DNA from: Pulicaria dysenterica | Lineage: Eukaryota > Streptophyta > Magnoliopsida > Asterales > Asteraceae | Reading direction: 5' to 3' | Assembly (NCBI GenBank): GCA_947179395.2 | Contig: OX359289.1 | Coordinates: 105,840,219-105,904,218 of the forward strand | Length of the DNA stretch: 64,000 nt | Part shown: in pieces, positions 32,720 through 43,188 of the stretch | Numbering within the stretch: the first letter of the stretch is position 1 | Layout of the letters: each line of letters begins with the position of its first letter | Program-made: the position numbers and the translations under genes | Notes under the pieces: model-generated | What the model was told of the DNA's origin: nothing | Databases searched by the model: none | The model's input: the letters and a program-made list of their open reading frames with translations, nothing else

Positions 32720-33269
32720 ATGTCAAACCATTCACGCAATGATGTCTTTACATCCCCGGATCTTGAAGAAAATCATGTAAGTAATTATTTTTACTTCATT
32801 AAAATTATTTATAAAATTTGATTATAACTATTTTTATCTTATTCATACACAGCGCCGTATGGTTTTCATGAGAGATGGTCAAGTCAATAGCCATAACCCG
32901 ATGATCGAAGAAGATATCTTGAAGGCGGTGTTGGGTGAACGCCGAGGACACGTTCGTGGAGTAGGAAGAACAATAAGTTCTTCATCCGTATCTGCTGCAC
33001 GATCTACCACACAATCTCGGCCTACGGAGAGATTATTTACACAGACCGAGGTAGAGAGCTTCTGGGCGTCTCAACGTGCTGAAGTCCGGCGGGAGGTGCT
33101 CCGGCAGGAGATCATGCAGGAGGTCCAGCAGGAGGTCCGGCAGTCAACATCCACAATCTATAATATCTTATCGGCGGCAGGTATAAATACTAATATTTCC
33201 TCAACATCCGAAAGTCAACGAACCACCGATTTGTCTGCTCGCGATGAAGAGTCTAGTGGTGAGGATTAG
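32720..33269 (+). CDS. Transposase_24-like protein of CACTA element 2, two exons
   Basis: Exon 1 runs from ATG 32720 to 32776 (MSNHSRNDVFTSPDLEENH). The intron 32777-32852 has GTAAGT and ACACAG borders. Exon 2 runs 32853-33269 (RRMVFMRDGQVNSHNPMIEE, VLGERRGHVRGVGRTIS, FTQTEVESFWASQRAEVRRE) to TAG. The Glu/Gln/Arg-rich helix and the G.GR motif resemble the C-terminal half of plant Ptta/En/Spm Transposase_24 proteins. The frame upstream of the ATG is open to an acceptor AG near 32673, so an earlier exon may exist. No stop interrupts the two exons. It has no catalytic DDE domain. Confidence 0.55.
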
Positions 33270-33479
33270 ATTATTAGTTTGTTAGGCGAGTACATTTTTT
33301 ATTGTCTAAAAACGTTTATGTTAACTTTCAAACTATCGTTTGTTATGTATGATTGTTTTATATCGTTAAAAATGCCGTATTATTATATTTGTTGTTGAGT
33401 TCTGGAAAACAAGTTTTCTGTATATTGCCCGGTTAAAAACGGGTAGAAAATGCAAAATGCAGCAAAATGATGCCGGATT

Positions 33480-33912
33480 TTTTATAGGTTTTTTTGCGGT
33501 GACATTGCGTCGCAAAAAGCCCCAAATGTCGCCGCAAAAAACCTTCCTGTCGTCGCAAAAAGCCAAAAAGTCGTCGCAAAAGTAATTAGTTTAATTTTTA
33601 TTTAATTTATTGGTGTCGCCGCAAAAGGTGTACGTGTCGCCGCAAAAGTATTTAATTTAATTTTTATTTAATTAAATGGAGTCGCCGCTAAAAGAACAAG
33701 CGTTGCAGCAAAAAGGTATCCACGTGGCAGAACAAGGTACCGTTGAGTGTCGTCGCAAAACGTCAAAGTTGTCGTCGCAAAAAAGTTTTGGGTATGAACT
33801 TTTTGCGGCGACTCGTTTGCGGCGACATGTCGTCGCAAAAAATATTTAGCGGCGACTTTTTTCCTTTTAGCGACGACTTATGTCGCCGCAAAAACACTCG
33901 TTTTTTGTAGTG
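33480..33912. repeat. Right subterminal word array of CACTA element 2
   Basis: About fifteen GTCGCCGCAAAA, GTCGTCGCAAAA and TTGCGGCGAC words fill the last 430 bp, with direct and inverted copies packed closest to the terminus. Such sites are where CACTA transposases bind. Confidence 0.8.
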
Positions 33913-34153
33913 GATTTTGAAAATTATATTTATGTTGTGGATAGCTGTGTTTGTGTAAGAGAGTGTTAGTGGGAGAATATATTTTACATAAATAAAAATT
34001 TAAAGTTTATTAAGAGAGAGAAATAGTTAAAAATTGAGTGGATGAGATTAATTTAGATAAAAAGAGAAGGAGATTAGAGATTGACATAATTTTAAGAAGT
34101 TCTTAAAAGTTAGAAGAAATGAGAGTGTTAAATGGTTTATATGGTAGTATAGA

Positions 34154-35514
34154 TAATTAAAAGAGTTTTACTAACCAAAAACACTATATGTATAGAGAGA
34201 AGTTCATTTAAACCGTTTTTATTGCGAGTACTATTAATACTATTTGTAATCACTATTAATGTTTGTTAATAGGGATATTGATGTTTGTATACTTTACGGA
34301 TTTTGAATTACGTCCGTGTTGACCGTTATTAAAGATTGATACTTGATTTTTCTAAAATACGCTCATTAATGCGCTATTAAGGAGCCAACCACTAGTCAAT
34401 AATGAGCCCCCAAAATTATTAGATATTGATTTATTTTAACCAATTGTCAAAATTGGTTCTCAAATGAACCTTCCCATATATATGGGAAAGTTTAATTGAG
34501 AACTGTTTTTCATACAATAACTATTTATAACACCATTAATGACTCATTAATACGAATATTAAGTTTGTTTCGAAACTATTTTGCTAGATCGTAATTTTAG
34601 AGTATGAGGTGATAAAAATGGTTTAAGATCCATTTAGTGATGTAGTGAGTGCGATACTCGTGAATCTTCTAGGATTGGGTTCTTGTAATAGTGGCCTGAC
34701 TCAGACGTAAGATATTTAATTGGGGAAGTTTATAACTACTCATCTCAGTATCTCACACATATTGAATGATGGAAAATTAAATGAATTACATCTTGTCATT
34801 AATTTGCAAGACTTGATTTTACTAAAATACGCTCATTAATGCATCATTAATTAGTCATTAATACATCATTAATGATCTGCAAAAAGTTCTTTAGACTTGA
34901 CACAATATTTGTCAATTACAATCTCAATAAATCATCAACAGTTGTTTTGCTACAGGACCGTCGCATCGGTGCCGCATGTGCTGATCACCATTTTTTAGCA
35001 AACTGTTTGACGAGAACATATGATGGCTTAACCAAAACTCAATACAACTCAAAATTAACACAATCTTGTTAGTTCCAATGTTGATTATACATACTCTTAA
35101 CATCTACAAACACTTTAATTTACCAAATTAACATACTTTAATCATTTCAAGATCGATTTAACTCCAAAGAACTCAAAATGACCCATGAACTCATAAATTC
35201 AGAAATAATTATCACAACTATCTTATATCAGTAATTAAAACTTTTTTAAATCACCACCAAGGTATTTCCTACTCTCCAAGAACCCTAATTCTCTATACAA
35301 ATGACTAATTAAAGCTATATTGATAACACTAAATGGGGCAAAAAATCATACATTCTCTTCTTAAATTAGCTCAAGCACTCTAAATCCTCTTCAGTTTCTC
35401 TAGATTTCAAATTTCACTTGCTCTCCTTTAATACTTAATGCTTCCATCCTTCAAACACGGAGTTTGACTTCTAAAAGTCACAAAAGTTCTTATATACATG
35501 GCTTCTTTAACGAT
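34154..35514. other. Non-coding stretch with MITE pieces
   Basis: A foldback element lies at about 34190-34483 (AGAGAAGTTCATTTAAACC on the left; CTCAAATGAACCTTCCC on the right). A second partial copy starts at about 34493 (GGGAAAGTTTAATTGAGAACTG). Its inner words ACTAAAATACGCTCATTAATG recur in both, and related words occur in the copy at 56985-57366. From 34900 to 35514 nothing recognisable is seen. Confidence 0.5.
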
Positions 35515-35524
35515 TTGACACAAC

Positions 35525-36111
35525 TTTTTTTTTTTTGAACAGCAAGAAGGGAGAGCACGACTAGAGCTTCGGCATGGCCATCACTCTAGACGCACTAACC
35601 CGAAAATATTATAAAACAAAGCTAGCAAGTTACTAGCAAAAATTACAATGAGTTTAAAAGGACGATAGAAGATTACAACACCAATTAGACCAAATTAACG
35701 AACTACCATTTGCTCTATATTTAATCCAAGTATATAGAGAGGCCCGCAAATCGTCAATCACCCATGAAGCCGACAACCTTTTTCTGTTAAACACCACATC
35801 ATTACGAGCCTTCCAAATGAACCAGCAAACACCCCCAAGAGCAGCTTCGAGAAGCTTTTTCTGCTTACCCGAAGAACCTTTATCGATGATTTTGCAAAAG
35901 AAACGATCAATTGAATCCTCCTCCTCAATCTCTAAACCACACCAAGATGCAAACCAGGACCAAATATCTTTCACTGCAGGGCAAGAAATGAATAGATGAT
36001 CAGTTGTTTCCACCTAGCTGTAACAAAACGAGCAATCTTCCGACAGCATAACAACACCCCTAGAAGCCAAGTTTGGTTTAATAGGAAGGCGATTATGAAA
36101 CAATCTCCATA
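35525..36111 (-). mobile_element. 5'-truncated LINE with poly(A) tail
   Basis: A T12 run at 35525-35536 is the poly(A) tail seen from the other strand. The 11-bp duplication TTGACACAACT flanks the insert at 35515-35525 and 36112-36122. The body encodes the end of a plant LINE RT polyprotein. Poly(A), 5' truncation and a TSD of this length are the signature of target-primed reverse transcription. Confidence 0.9.
35654..36105 (-). pseudogene. LINE zf-RVT and C-terminal RT fragment
   Basis: From the right the minus strand reads WRLFHNRLPIKPNLASRG and VMLSEDCSFC, the zf-RVT zinc-binding module. After one stop (36014-36016) it continues TTDHLFISCPAVKDIWSWF and VCWFIWKARNDVVFNRKRL, ending at TAG 35654-35656. 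The Cys/His pattern C..C......DHLF..C is complete. The endonuclease and RT core were never copied. Confidence 0.85.
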
Positions 36112-36122
36112 TTGACACAACT

Positions 36123-36900
36123 AACTTTCATGATTTGATCTAAAGAGTATTTCTATTACATATTTGAAAATTATAGCATTTACTATTTCAGTCTCTTAAC
36201 TTATTACATCATTAATCCGCCTATTAATATCATTAAATACTCAAGTAATCAGTTTCACATAATTAATTACCCAAATATTATTATAGTTCTTGAGTTATTA
36301 GGACAAATCAATTTAAATAATGAAAGTACTTTTTAGGGCATTACATGTTTGTTCTAGCATCTTGTTTTTCTCAATTAGTTCACATATTATATTGACTTAA
36401 TACATGTGTGCTCAATGACTATATATTCACCTTTATTCATCTTATCAAACATTGATTTGGAAGTAAAAGATCCAATGATGTCAAGGTATTCACAACTAAT
36501 ATTGAGAAAGATGGACAAAGATTTTTCATGAATCATGGAGTCTGTATGGTCTCTAAGTGCAAATTCTAGAATACAACAATTGTATTCTTATTGTTTAATA
36601 AACAAAAGGTAAGTTACTAGCCATTGTTCACCTACAGAGCAACTATTCCATGAATATGTGAAAAATTGCTTTGTGCGATCTTCTTAAGAGATTTTGTCCT
36701 ATAGGGGTGACGAATTTGGTTTGTCTACCGGTGTTTGCCAGAACGTTAAGTATTTCATATTTCTAATGAAGTTATGTATTATACTTTATGTTTAAGTATA
36801 TTTTTGCTTTATAGTTTGTATTTGAGGGTTATCTACACATTGACGTACTTAAAAAGATTTTTTCTATTTAGTTGTTGTACTTCAAGTTTAATTCTGTAAT
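36123..36900. other. AT-rich non-coding stretch, possibly Helitron interior
   Basis: No gene is seen. The Helitron-type 3' end at 36901-36929 implies that part of this stretch belongs to that element, but no 5' TC end could be identified. Confidence 0.5.
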
Positions 36901-36929
36901 ACCCGTGCGTGCACGGGTATATAAACTAG
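36901..36929 (+). mobile_element. Helitron 3' terminus (hairpin plus CTAG)
   Basis: ACCCGTGCGTGCACGGGT forms a perfect 8-bp stem. It is followed by ATATAAACTAG and a T. A GC hairpin about ten bases before CTAG|T is the defining 3' end of plant Helitrons. Confidence 0.75.
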
Positions 36930-37505
36930 TAATTCAATAGTTAAGTTGCCTTGGATCAAAGAAATCGTCGTTGATATTTTTGTATTGAGTTTATGTATTT
37001 GGTTCCAAAGGATGTATTAAGTGTGTTTGTATTCAGGAATTGAGTTGTCTTGAAATATGTATTGAGTATAATAATGCAAATTGGTAAAGAGCTCCTAGGT
37101 CTATTATTGAAATCAATGAATAGGCTGGTATACACTCTTGACTCTTCATGGCCTATTTTCTGTGCCAGCGGGGATTAAGAAAAATGGACCTGAGCCTTAG
37201 AGAGATCAGGGGTTTCAATGCAGCTTCGTTTTGTAGCAGATTTGATCATCTAAATTTAAAGATCTGTGTTTCCTTGATCTTCTTTAAATGGGTTAATTTT
37301 GTACACGGAAAGATCGCGCGATGGTCATGACCACTGCGCGGTGACCTGAGAAAACTGAAGAACACCTATTCTCGATGTGTGATGTATCGAGAAAAGTATT
37401 TGGAGTATACGTATCTTCCATCCGGTAGAACCTTCAATTCCTTGTTAAAAAATTTCCAAATTTCAGCTAAAAAAGAAATATATATTATTATATATAGATC
37501 GACCC

Positions 37506-37572
<67 letters not shown>

Positions 37573-37840
37573 TTTATTAAAGAAAAAGAAAAATCCTATG
37601 ATGGTGCTAGGTTGAAAAAGATGGTAGACAAAAGGATGGGAAAACAAACAGTGTCAAGTGAATATCTGAGAGCTTACCACTTGTAGTTTACAAAACCAAA
37701 GGTGAAAATTTTCTTGAAAGAGCAACTGTGTGGTACTTGTTTGTTTGTGAAATAAAGACCCCATTATTGTACTAAACCTCATCTCTCTTCTTTAGGGTAG
37801 CGCAACCATTTCATTTCTCTGTTGCCCCACCCCCTACCCC
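36930..37840. other. Intergenic stretch upstream of the DREB gene
   Basis: No gene is supported. It contains a (TA)n(GA)n microsatellite at about 37508-37572. A 60-codon frame at 37148-37330 has no recognisable features. Confidence 0.6.
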
Positions 37841-37850
37841 TCTCTCTCTC

Positions 37851-37860
37851 TATAAGTATA
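37851..37860 (+). promoter_or_regulatory. Probable TATA box of the DREB gene
   Basis: TATAAGTATA follows a CT-rich run (CTCTCTCTCTATAAG), a common arrangement in plant core promoters. It lies 167-176 bp upstream of the start codon, so a transcript start near 37885 would give a leader of about 140 bases. Confidence 0.5.
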
Positions 37861-37911
37861 CCTGTATCACTCATTGGGAAATAAGAGTGAAAATCGTGTT
37901 GATTGATCCTA

Positions 37912-37932
37912 ATGTCTTCATTCCGAAAATAA
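37912..37932 (+). other. Upstream ORF 1 in the DREB leader
   Basis: ATG TCT TCA TTC CGA AAA TAA encodes six residues. It lies inside the leader if transcription starts near 37885. Its effect is unknown. Confidence 0.4.
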
Positions 37933-38018
37933 AAAACCCGCAGACATCCAAGAAATTAGATCATAACTTTATTTCTTTCTTCATTTTGCTTTCAAACAAA
38001 TTCACATAAACAAAGATA

Positions 38019-38030
38019 ATGTGCACATGA
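38019..38030 (+). other. Upstream ORF 2 overlapping the DREB start codon
   Basis: ATGTGCACATGA is a three-codon ORF (Met-Cys-Thr-stop). Its TGA overlaps the main ATG as ATGA at 38027-38030. The upstream ATG has A at -3, while the main ATG has C at -3, so the short ORF has the better context at that position. This arrangement would make main-ORF translation depend on leaky scanning or termination-reinitiation. Confidence 0.55.
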
Positions 38031-38716
38031 CGGCTACTCTTTCACCTTTTACGTATGCCCTAATGAATAATCGGTCATCGGATTGTGCCAGAATGAGTAC
38101 AGAGAATTCCATTTGCGAACCTGATGATTATTGCACCTCGAACTCACAAAACCCGCAAATCAGAACTGTCAAAAGAAGCCGTGATTCAAGCACCAAGCAT
38201 CCGGTCTACCGTGGTGTTAGGATGAGGAGTTGGGGCAAATGGGTGTCAGAAATCCGCGAGCCAAGGAAAAAGTCACGCATATGGCTCGGGACTTTCCCGA
38301 CACCCGAAATGGCGGCCCGTGCGCACGATGTGGCTGCTGTTAGCATCAAAGGGAGCTCCGCGATGCTTAATTTCCCGGAGCTTGTGCGATCGTTCCCACG
38401 GCCCGTATCTTGCTCTCCCAGAGACGTACAGGCGGCTGCAGCTAAAGCAGCCGCCATGACAGAGTACGACACTCCCTCATCGTGTACAGAAACAACATCC
38501 GAGGAACTTGATGAGATAATTGAGCTACCCGTGCTTGGATCGAGTTTTGAATCACTAGAGTTAAAGAATGATTTTGTATACACTGAAGCTGCCGTGGATG
38601 GGTGGTTGTTTCCACCGCCGTGGATGAACATCGGTGGTGATCCAGAAGATAGGTACGTTTCTGGGCAAGAACACGTGATATCTTCTGCCTTTGAATCTTT
38701 ATGGGGGTATTATTAG
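38027..38716 (+). CDS. AP2/ERF transcription factor, DREB type (A-4/TINY-like)
   Basis: The 229-residue protein is a single-exon nuclear DNA-binding protein. Residues 49-53 (KRSRD) are a basic patch. The single AP2 domain spans about 61-118 (YRGVRMRSWGKWVSEIREPR, IWLGTFPTPEMAARAHDVAA, LNFPEL). Val and Glu at the two DREB-diagnostic positions (WGKWVSEIRE) point to the DREB subfamily, which binds DRE/CRT elements with an A/GCCGAC core. RMRSWGKWVSEIREPRKKSR is typical of group A-4 (TINY/ERF034-039). The C terminus is acidic and ends ESLWGYY, similar to the LWSY motif. Start: the frame also opens at GTG 38021, but plants use ATG, so 38027 is chosen; ATG 38063 and 38093 are alternatives. The copy is intact, and promoter and leader are free of insertions. 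Confidence 0.92.
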   Translation: MTATLSPFTYALMNNRSSDCARMSTENSICEPDDYCTSNSQNPQIRTVKRSRDSSTKHPVYRGVRMRSWGKWVSEIREPRKKSRIWLGTFPTPEMAARAHDVAAVSIKGSSAMLNFPELVRSFPRPVSCSPRDVQAAAAKAAAMTEYDTPSSCTETTSEELDEIIELPVLGSSFESLELKNDFVYTEAAVDGWLFPPPWMNIGGDPEDRYVSGQEHVISSAFESLWGYY

Positions 38717-40620
38717 CAACTCTCAGTGTGTTTTCTTTTTGGGTTAAATTAATTTCTCCCTTTTGCTTTTTTACTGCTTTCACTTTGGCCCTTTTAGTTT
38801 TTCCATCCAAGGGTTACATCTCTTTAATTTGTGCTTGTTTTGTACACTCAGTAATCCCAATAAATATGTAAATAGTTAAAAATATATCTCTCTCCCTTCT
38901 CTTAACTTCTCACTCTTAACTTCTCATCTCTTGAATCATTTAAGAAAATACATATTATATTGCATGAAGTACAAGCTTAGTATGCATTCCAAGGTGGTTG
39001 TTGTTCTTGGTTGATTCTCCAAGCTCCACATCATTTGTTTGAATTATTAATTAAATCCCACTCATGAAAACCCTTGCTTTTATATAAGTAATGTCTTTTT
39101 TTTATTATTTTTAAGCTAGTATTGTATGTTACTTATTAGTTAAACCCACAATGGCAAATGTATATTGGAAACTAATTGTGAAAACCGATCAAATCCATAT
39201 CTAATTTCATCAGTTTTCTGCTTACATACGGAAAAAACAAATTTGTTTGAACAGGTTCTTATTAAGCTGAACTTCTATATATATATATATATATGGTTTA
39301 TAAAAGTGCAAGTGCATTATTAATTAATTAATTAATATAATAGCCGGTTTATAATAATTACAAAAATATCAAAAAGTAAGTAATCGTGGATGACAAATGA
39401 ATGAATGCTTGCTAAAAGTGATACAGTTTTCCACAGGAATAAAGTTCAAAATTTGATGTTGATATGAATATAATTAAGCCTCTTTTGTACGTATGTACTT
39501 CATTAACCTATATATAGTGGCTTAATTTGAGCTCTCTTTTTTATGTGTCAGGGTCAATTCTCCATTTGAAACCCAATGCATGGTGCATGAAGAAGACACA
39601 CTCGACCTAGAAAAGTGTACAACTTAACATATATTCCTGCAAGAAATTAAAAATGATTCAATATTCCCAAATTTATATATATATATGTATCATTCTCTTA
39701 AAGACATTTTCTCAATATAATTATATGTAGGTTGACTAAAAATCCAATATTATATTCCCATTTGATATTTAATAATTATTGTTATGTAAACTTAATTTAG
39801 AAATTGTTAACTGCGTGACCAGTAATTAATAAGAAGATGAAATTATATAGTTAAATTTGGAAAGTTTAAGAAAAACGGAAAAAGTTGTTTTCGATCAGAA
39901 TTCATGGATATTGTAGGCCTGCTGCTAAGGACTCCTCGAGATTTGGAAGTTACAACCATACGAGGTTTAGGTTATTGGACTTCTTTTTCACCATCTTTTA
40001 CTATTTTCAACTTTTTTTCCTTAATATATAAAAGAACCCATTAGCTCGATCTTGAGTTCATATGCGTTGCATCAACAAATAAGACCACACGTATATCTTC
40101 ACTGATTTTGAAACTTTATGATATAAAGAAGAGCAAGTAAATTAATTAGATCCATCAATTATTAGAATGACCGTCAAATAATTAATCAATAAATATAATG
40201 AGTAGATCGAGTCTACTTTTTTAAAGATTCACTCATATGAAATAGCTACGGCAGAAGTTGGTAAATATTCAACGTGTATAATGCAGGATGATATATGATG
40301 TAGATATGTATTTATTTATACCGGTGTCTATATATTAATGCAAACCATAAAGGTATTTCACATATCAAACATGGTATCATAATCTGTGATCATGGATCGA
40401 CTACCGTTCTTCTCCACCGTTTTGTAGTTTTAAAATAACAAAAAATCATGTCGACTGGGTCAAATTGCCCAAAGTGTATTATAAATATTTGATATATATA
40501 TATATATTGTAACTTTTTTCTTAGTTTGTTAATAAACAGTTCTCGTACGTACGAAATATTAATTACTTTTTAATTTTTCACGCACACACACACAAATATA
40601 TATACATACATATAAATATA
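38717..40620. other. Downstream intergenic region of the DREB gene
   Basis: A possible poly(A) signal AATAAATATG lies near 38860. No gene is seen up to 40620. Short TA runs occur at about 39280, 39676 and 40493. A palindromic ATTAATTAATTAATTAATAT run lies near 39319. Confidence 0.6.
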
Positions 40621-40622
40621 TA

Positions 40623-41090
40623 TTAGACGGTTCATACGATAATTATTTTTCGTACAAAAACTATGATAAATAATTATAGTCATTGATCAAAAAGATAAAT
40701 GGTCCAGATTGAAGAGTTGTTATATTTTTATTCGGAATTTTTTTTCTTGTGTTTGTTGGGTTTTTTTTAATACAAGTCTTGACATTTACTAAGTTTTTTT
40801 CAATACAAGTCTCGATATGTGCACATGTGCACATATCGATATGCAAGATATAGATATGCATGCACGTGTGCATATATGCACACGTGCATATATGTCGAGA
40901 CCCGTGTTAAAAAAAACTATCAAACACGATTTTTTTTCGAAAATATACAGCAAGATCGGTCTCAAATTAAAGAATATAATTATCTCATTAATTTCGTATA
41001 TTTTTTTTCGTAATTTAATACTTTTTGTTTGATATAGCTAATAGTAGTTAAATATAGTTCTCGCTATTCTTGCATCAAAACCCGTTCTAA

Positions 41091-41098
<8 letters not shown>
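40623..41098. mobile_element. Foldback MITE with a palindromic, alternating purine-pyrimidine core
   Basis: The left arm (TTTTTCGTACAAAAAC, TTTTTTTTCTTGTGTTTG, AATACAAGTCTTGACA) is repeated inverted on the right (CAAACACGATTTTTTTTCG, TTCTCGCTATTC). The centre holds two perfect palindromes, 26 bp at 40813-40838 and 30 bp at 40860-40889. It belongs with the (TA)n-associated MITEs: its right side runs into (TA)n at 41099. Confidence 0.55.

Positions 41099-41159
<61 letters not shown>
41099..41159. repeat. (TA)n microsatellite
   Basis: About 30 TA units; the 5' end of a Helitron merges into it. Confidence 0.95.
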
Positions 41160-41160
<1 letters not shown>

Positions 41161-41643
41161 TAATATATCAACCATTTAACATTTTCTCCATTCTTTAATT
41201 TTATAAGTTCTTAAAATTCAATCAAAATAAATCTTGACCATTCAATCTATCTAAATTAATCTCATCCACATAACCTTTAACCCTTTAATTCTCTCCTAAT
41301 TTATTTTAACTTTTTATTCATTTAAAATATACTTTCTCATACGAACACAATAATCATCCACCCATATGGACATAATTTTCAATATCTAATATATTAACTT
41401 CTCTCTCTTTATTTCATCAATATAAATCTTTTTTTCTTATTCTAATTTTTTTAGAATTTATTTTAAAAAAATAAATAAAATTGTTAGATGCACATAAAGA
41501 ATTAATATTTGAAAAAAATTACATGTTGTAGAAAACTTTTTCGTGACATTAAATCACGCGAATACAATATCATTACATTCTTGAAAGCGACATGTTTTAA
41601 AATAAATAACTATTTACCGCTGCAACATTGCGCGGGTACGATG

Positions 41644-41647
<4 letters not shown>
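41154..41647 (+). mobile_element. Helitron, tandem copy 1
   Basis: The body starts TACTAATATATCAACCATTT, where the TC end is blurred by TA repeats. It ends CATTGCGCGGGTACGATGCTAG followed by T. About 90 percent or more of it reads the same as the next copy. It shares TCTCATCCACATAACC and TTAACTTCTCTCTC with the Helitron at 31346-34153. It is non-coding. Confidence 0.7.
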
Positions 41648-41673
<26 letters not shown>

Positions 41674-41674
<1 letters not shown>

Positions 41675-42183
41675 CTATATATATATATATACACACTACT
41701 ATATCAACCATTTAACATTTTCTTCATTCTTTAATTTTATAAGTTCTTAAAATTCAATCAAGATAAATCTTGACCATTCAATCTATCTAAATTAATCTCA
41801 TCCACATAACATTTAACCCTTTAATTCTCTCCTAATTTATTTTAACTTTTTATTCATTTAAAATATACTTTCTCACACGAACACAATAATCATCCACCCA
41901 TATGGACATAATTTTCAATATCTAATATATTAACTTCTCTCTCTTTATTTCATTAATATAAATCTTTTTTTCTTATTCTAATTTTTTTAGAATTTATTTT
42001 AAAAAAATAAATAAAATTGTTAGATGCACATAAAGAAATTATATTTGAAAAAAATGACATGTTGTAGAAAACTTTTTCGTGACATTAAATCACGTGAATA
42101 CAACATCATTACATTTTTTAAAGCGACATGTTTTAAAATAAATAACTATTTACCGCCGCAACATTGCGCGGATACGATGCTAG
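41674..42183 (+). mobile_element. Helitron, tandem copy 2
   Basis: The copy begins TCTATATATA with ACACACTACTATATCAACC and ends GCGCGGATACGATGCTAG plus T. It lies 26 bp after copy 1, separated only by a GT run, and a second GT/TA run follows it. Differences from copy 1 are scattered substitutions. Confidence 0.75.
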
Positions 42184-42474
42184 TGTGTGTGTGTGTGTGT
42201 GTGTTTGTGTGTATATATATATATATATGAATGTGTGTGTGTGTGTGTTGTTTTACGTTCAAGAATTGTGAGAAATTTGTATGTAATATCATTAGTGACT
42301 AATTAATAGAAATATTTTCGTCATTATATATTTACCAATCGTGAATTAAGTGATAAGTCATTAATTTTAAAAATAACATCGACAATGAGGCATCAAAATT
42401 TTAAGTCATTAACTGAATTAAATCAGGGTCAAGATTGATTCTTTTAGTTTTTATATGAAAAATCGTTTTTGTTT

Positions 42475-42478
<4 letters not shown>

Positions 42479-42563
<85 letters not shown>
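42479..42563. repeat. (TA)n microsatellite
   Basis: About 42 TA units; MITE copy 2 follows directly. Confidence 0.95.
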
Positions 42564-42565
<2 letters not shown>

Positions 42566-42732
42566 CGGTTCAAACGAGAAACGTTTTTTGTACGAGAACT
42601 GCGACAATCAATATTAGCTGTTGATTTGATAAAGTGGAATTCATGGATGTGGAGCGTGAGGGGGATATTGGACTGCTCAAATTGGTTCTCGCGATTTTCA
42701 TACGAAAAATAGTTCTCGTTTGAACTTTTGCC
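42564..42732. mobile_element. (TA)n-associated foldback MITE, copy 2
   Basis: The ends are GACGGTTCAAACGAGAAACG and, inverted, AGTTCTCGTTTGAAC. It is shorter than copy 1 and is flanked by TA on both sides. Confidence 0.7.
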
Positions 42733-42742
42733 TATATATATA

Positions 42743-43184
42743 GAGGGAAGTTTCATCGAGAACAAAAAAAAATGCGAGAACTGCGAGAACCGATTTAAAC
42801 CGTAAAATATCTACCAAACGCCAAGATATTAAATTATGAAAATTATACCAAATATGCTCTTTAACATGACATTTATATTGCTATATTTTTTTCAACAAAA
42901 AAATTTCGTTTTTGACGGGTTTTTTTTCTATCACTATAAAGTATGTTACAGTACTTAACATATTTGTAATCAGTACTTTAAGGTATGTTACATATATGTA
43001 ACGAATTTTTTTTGTTGAAAAAAATATAGCAATATGGATGCCATATTAAAGAGCATATTTTTGTCGTTAATTTGGTATAATTTTCATAATTTAATATCTT
43101 TTCGTTTGGTAGATATTTTAGTTTTAAAAAGATGGGGATCAGTTCTCGTAGTTCTCGCTTTTTTTTTTGTTCTCGATGGAACCC

Positions 43185-43188
<4 letters not shown>
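42743..43188. mobile_element. Long-arm foldback MITE, copy 3
   Basis: The element is almost entirely palindromic. GGGAAGTTTCATCGAGAAC pairs with GTTCTCGATGGAACCCCCC. The inner words ACCAAATATGCTCTTTAA and TTAAAGAGCATATTTTTG pair, and so do TATTGCTATATTTTTT and AAAAAATATAGCAATAT. The arms are about 200 bp. A TA tract follows at 43189-43248. Confidence 0.75.

Larger units (their letters stand above)
31588..33912. mobile_element. Complete small CACTA element (2325 bp)
   Basis: The ends are CACTACAAGAAAT on the left and TTTTTTGTAGTG on the right, with the 3-bp duplication GAT at 31585-31587 and 33913-33915. Both ends are lined with GTCGCCGCAAAA or TTTTGCGGCGAC words. The interior encodes one two-exon Transposase_24-like protein and no DDE transposase, so movement would need a transposase from elsewhere. 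Ends and duplication are intact. Confidence 0.9.
31346..34153 (-). mobile_element. Helitron interrupted by a CACTA element
   Basis: On the minus strand the element starts TCTATACTACCATATAAACC at 34153 and ends in a hairpin-type GC-rich tail plus CTAG at 31349-31346. It lies between A and T as Helitrons do. Outside the CACTA insertion (31588-33912) about 480 bp remains, with clear similarity to the Helitrons at 41154-41647 and 41674-42183 (TGGATGAGATTAATTTAGAT, GAAGTTAATAT/GTGAT). No RepHel coding is present, so it is non-autonomous. Confidence 0.75.

Noticed and set aside
37148..37330. 60-codon frame upstream of the DREB gene
   Set aside because: It has no motif, no conserved composition and no promoter, and its length is within chance expectation for this region.
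38021..38026. GTG start two codons upstream for the DREB protein
   Set aside because: Plant nuclear genes normally start at ATG. ATG 38027 follows immediately and is in frame.
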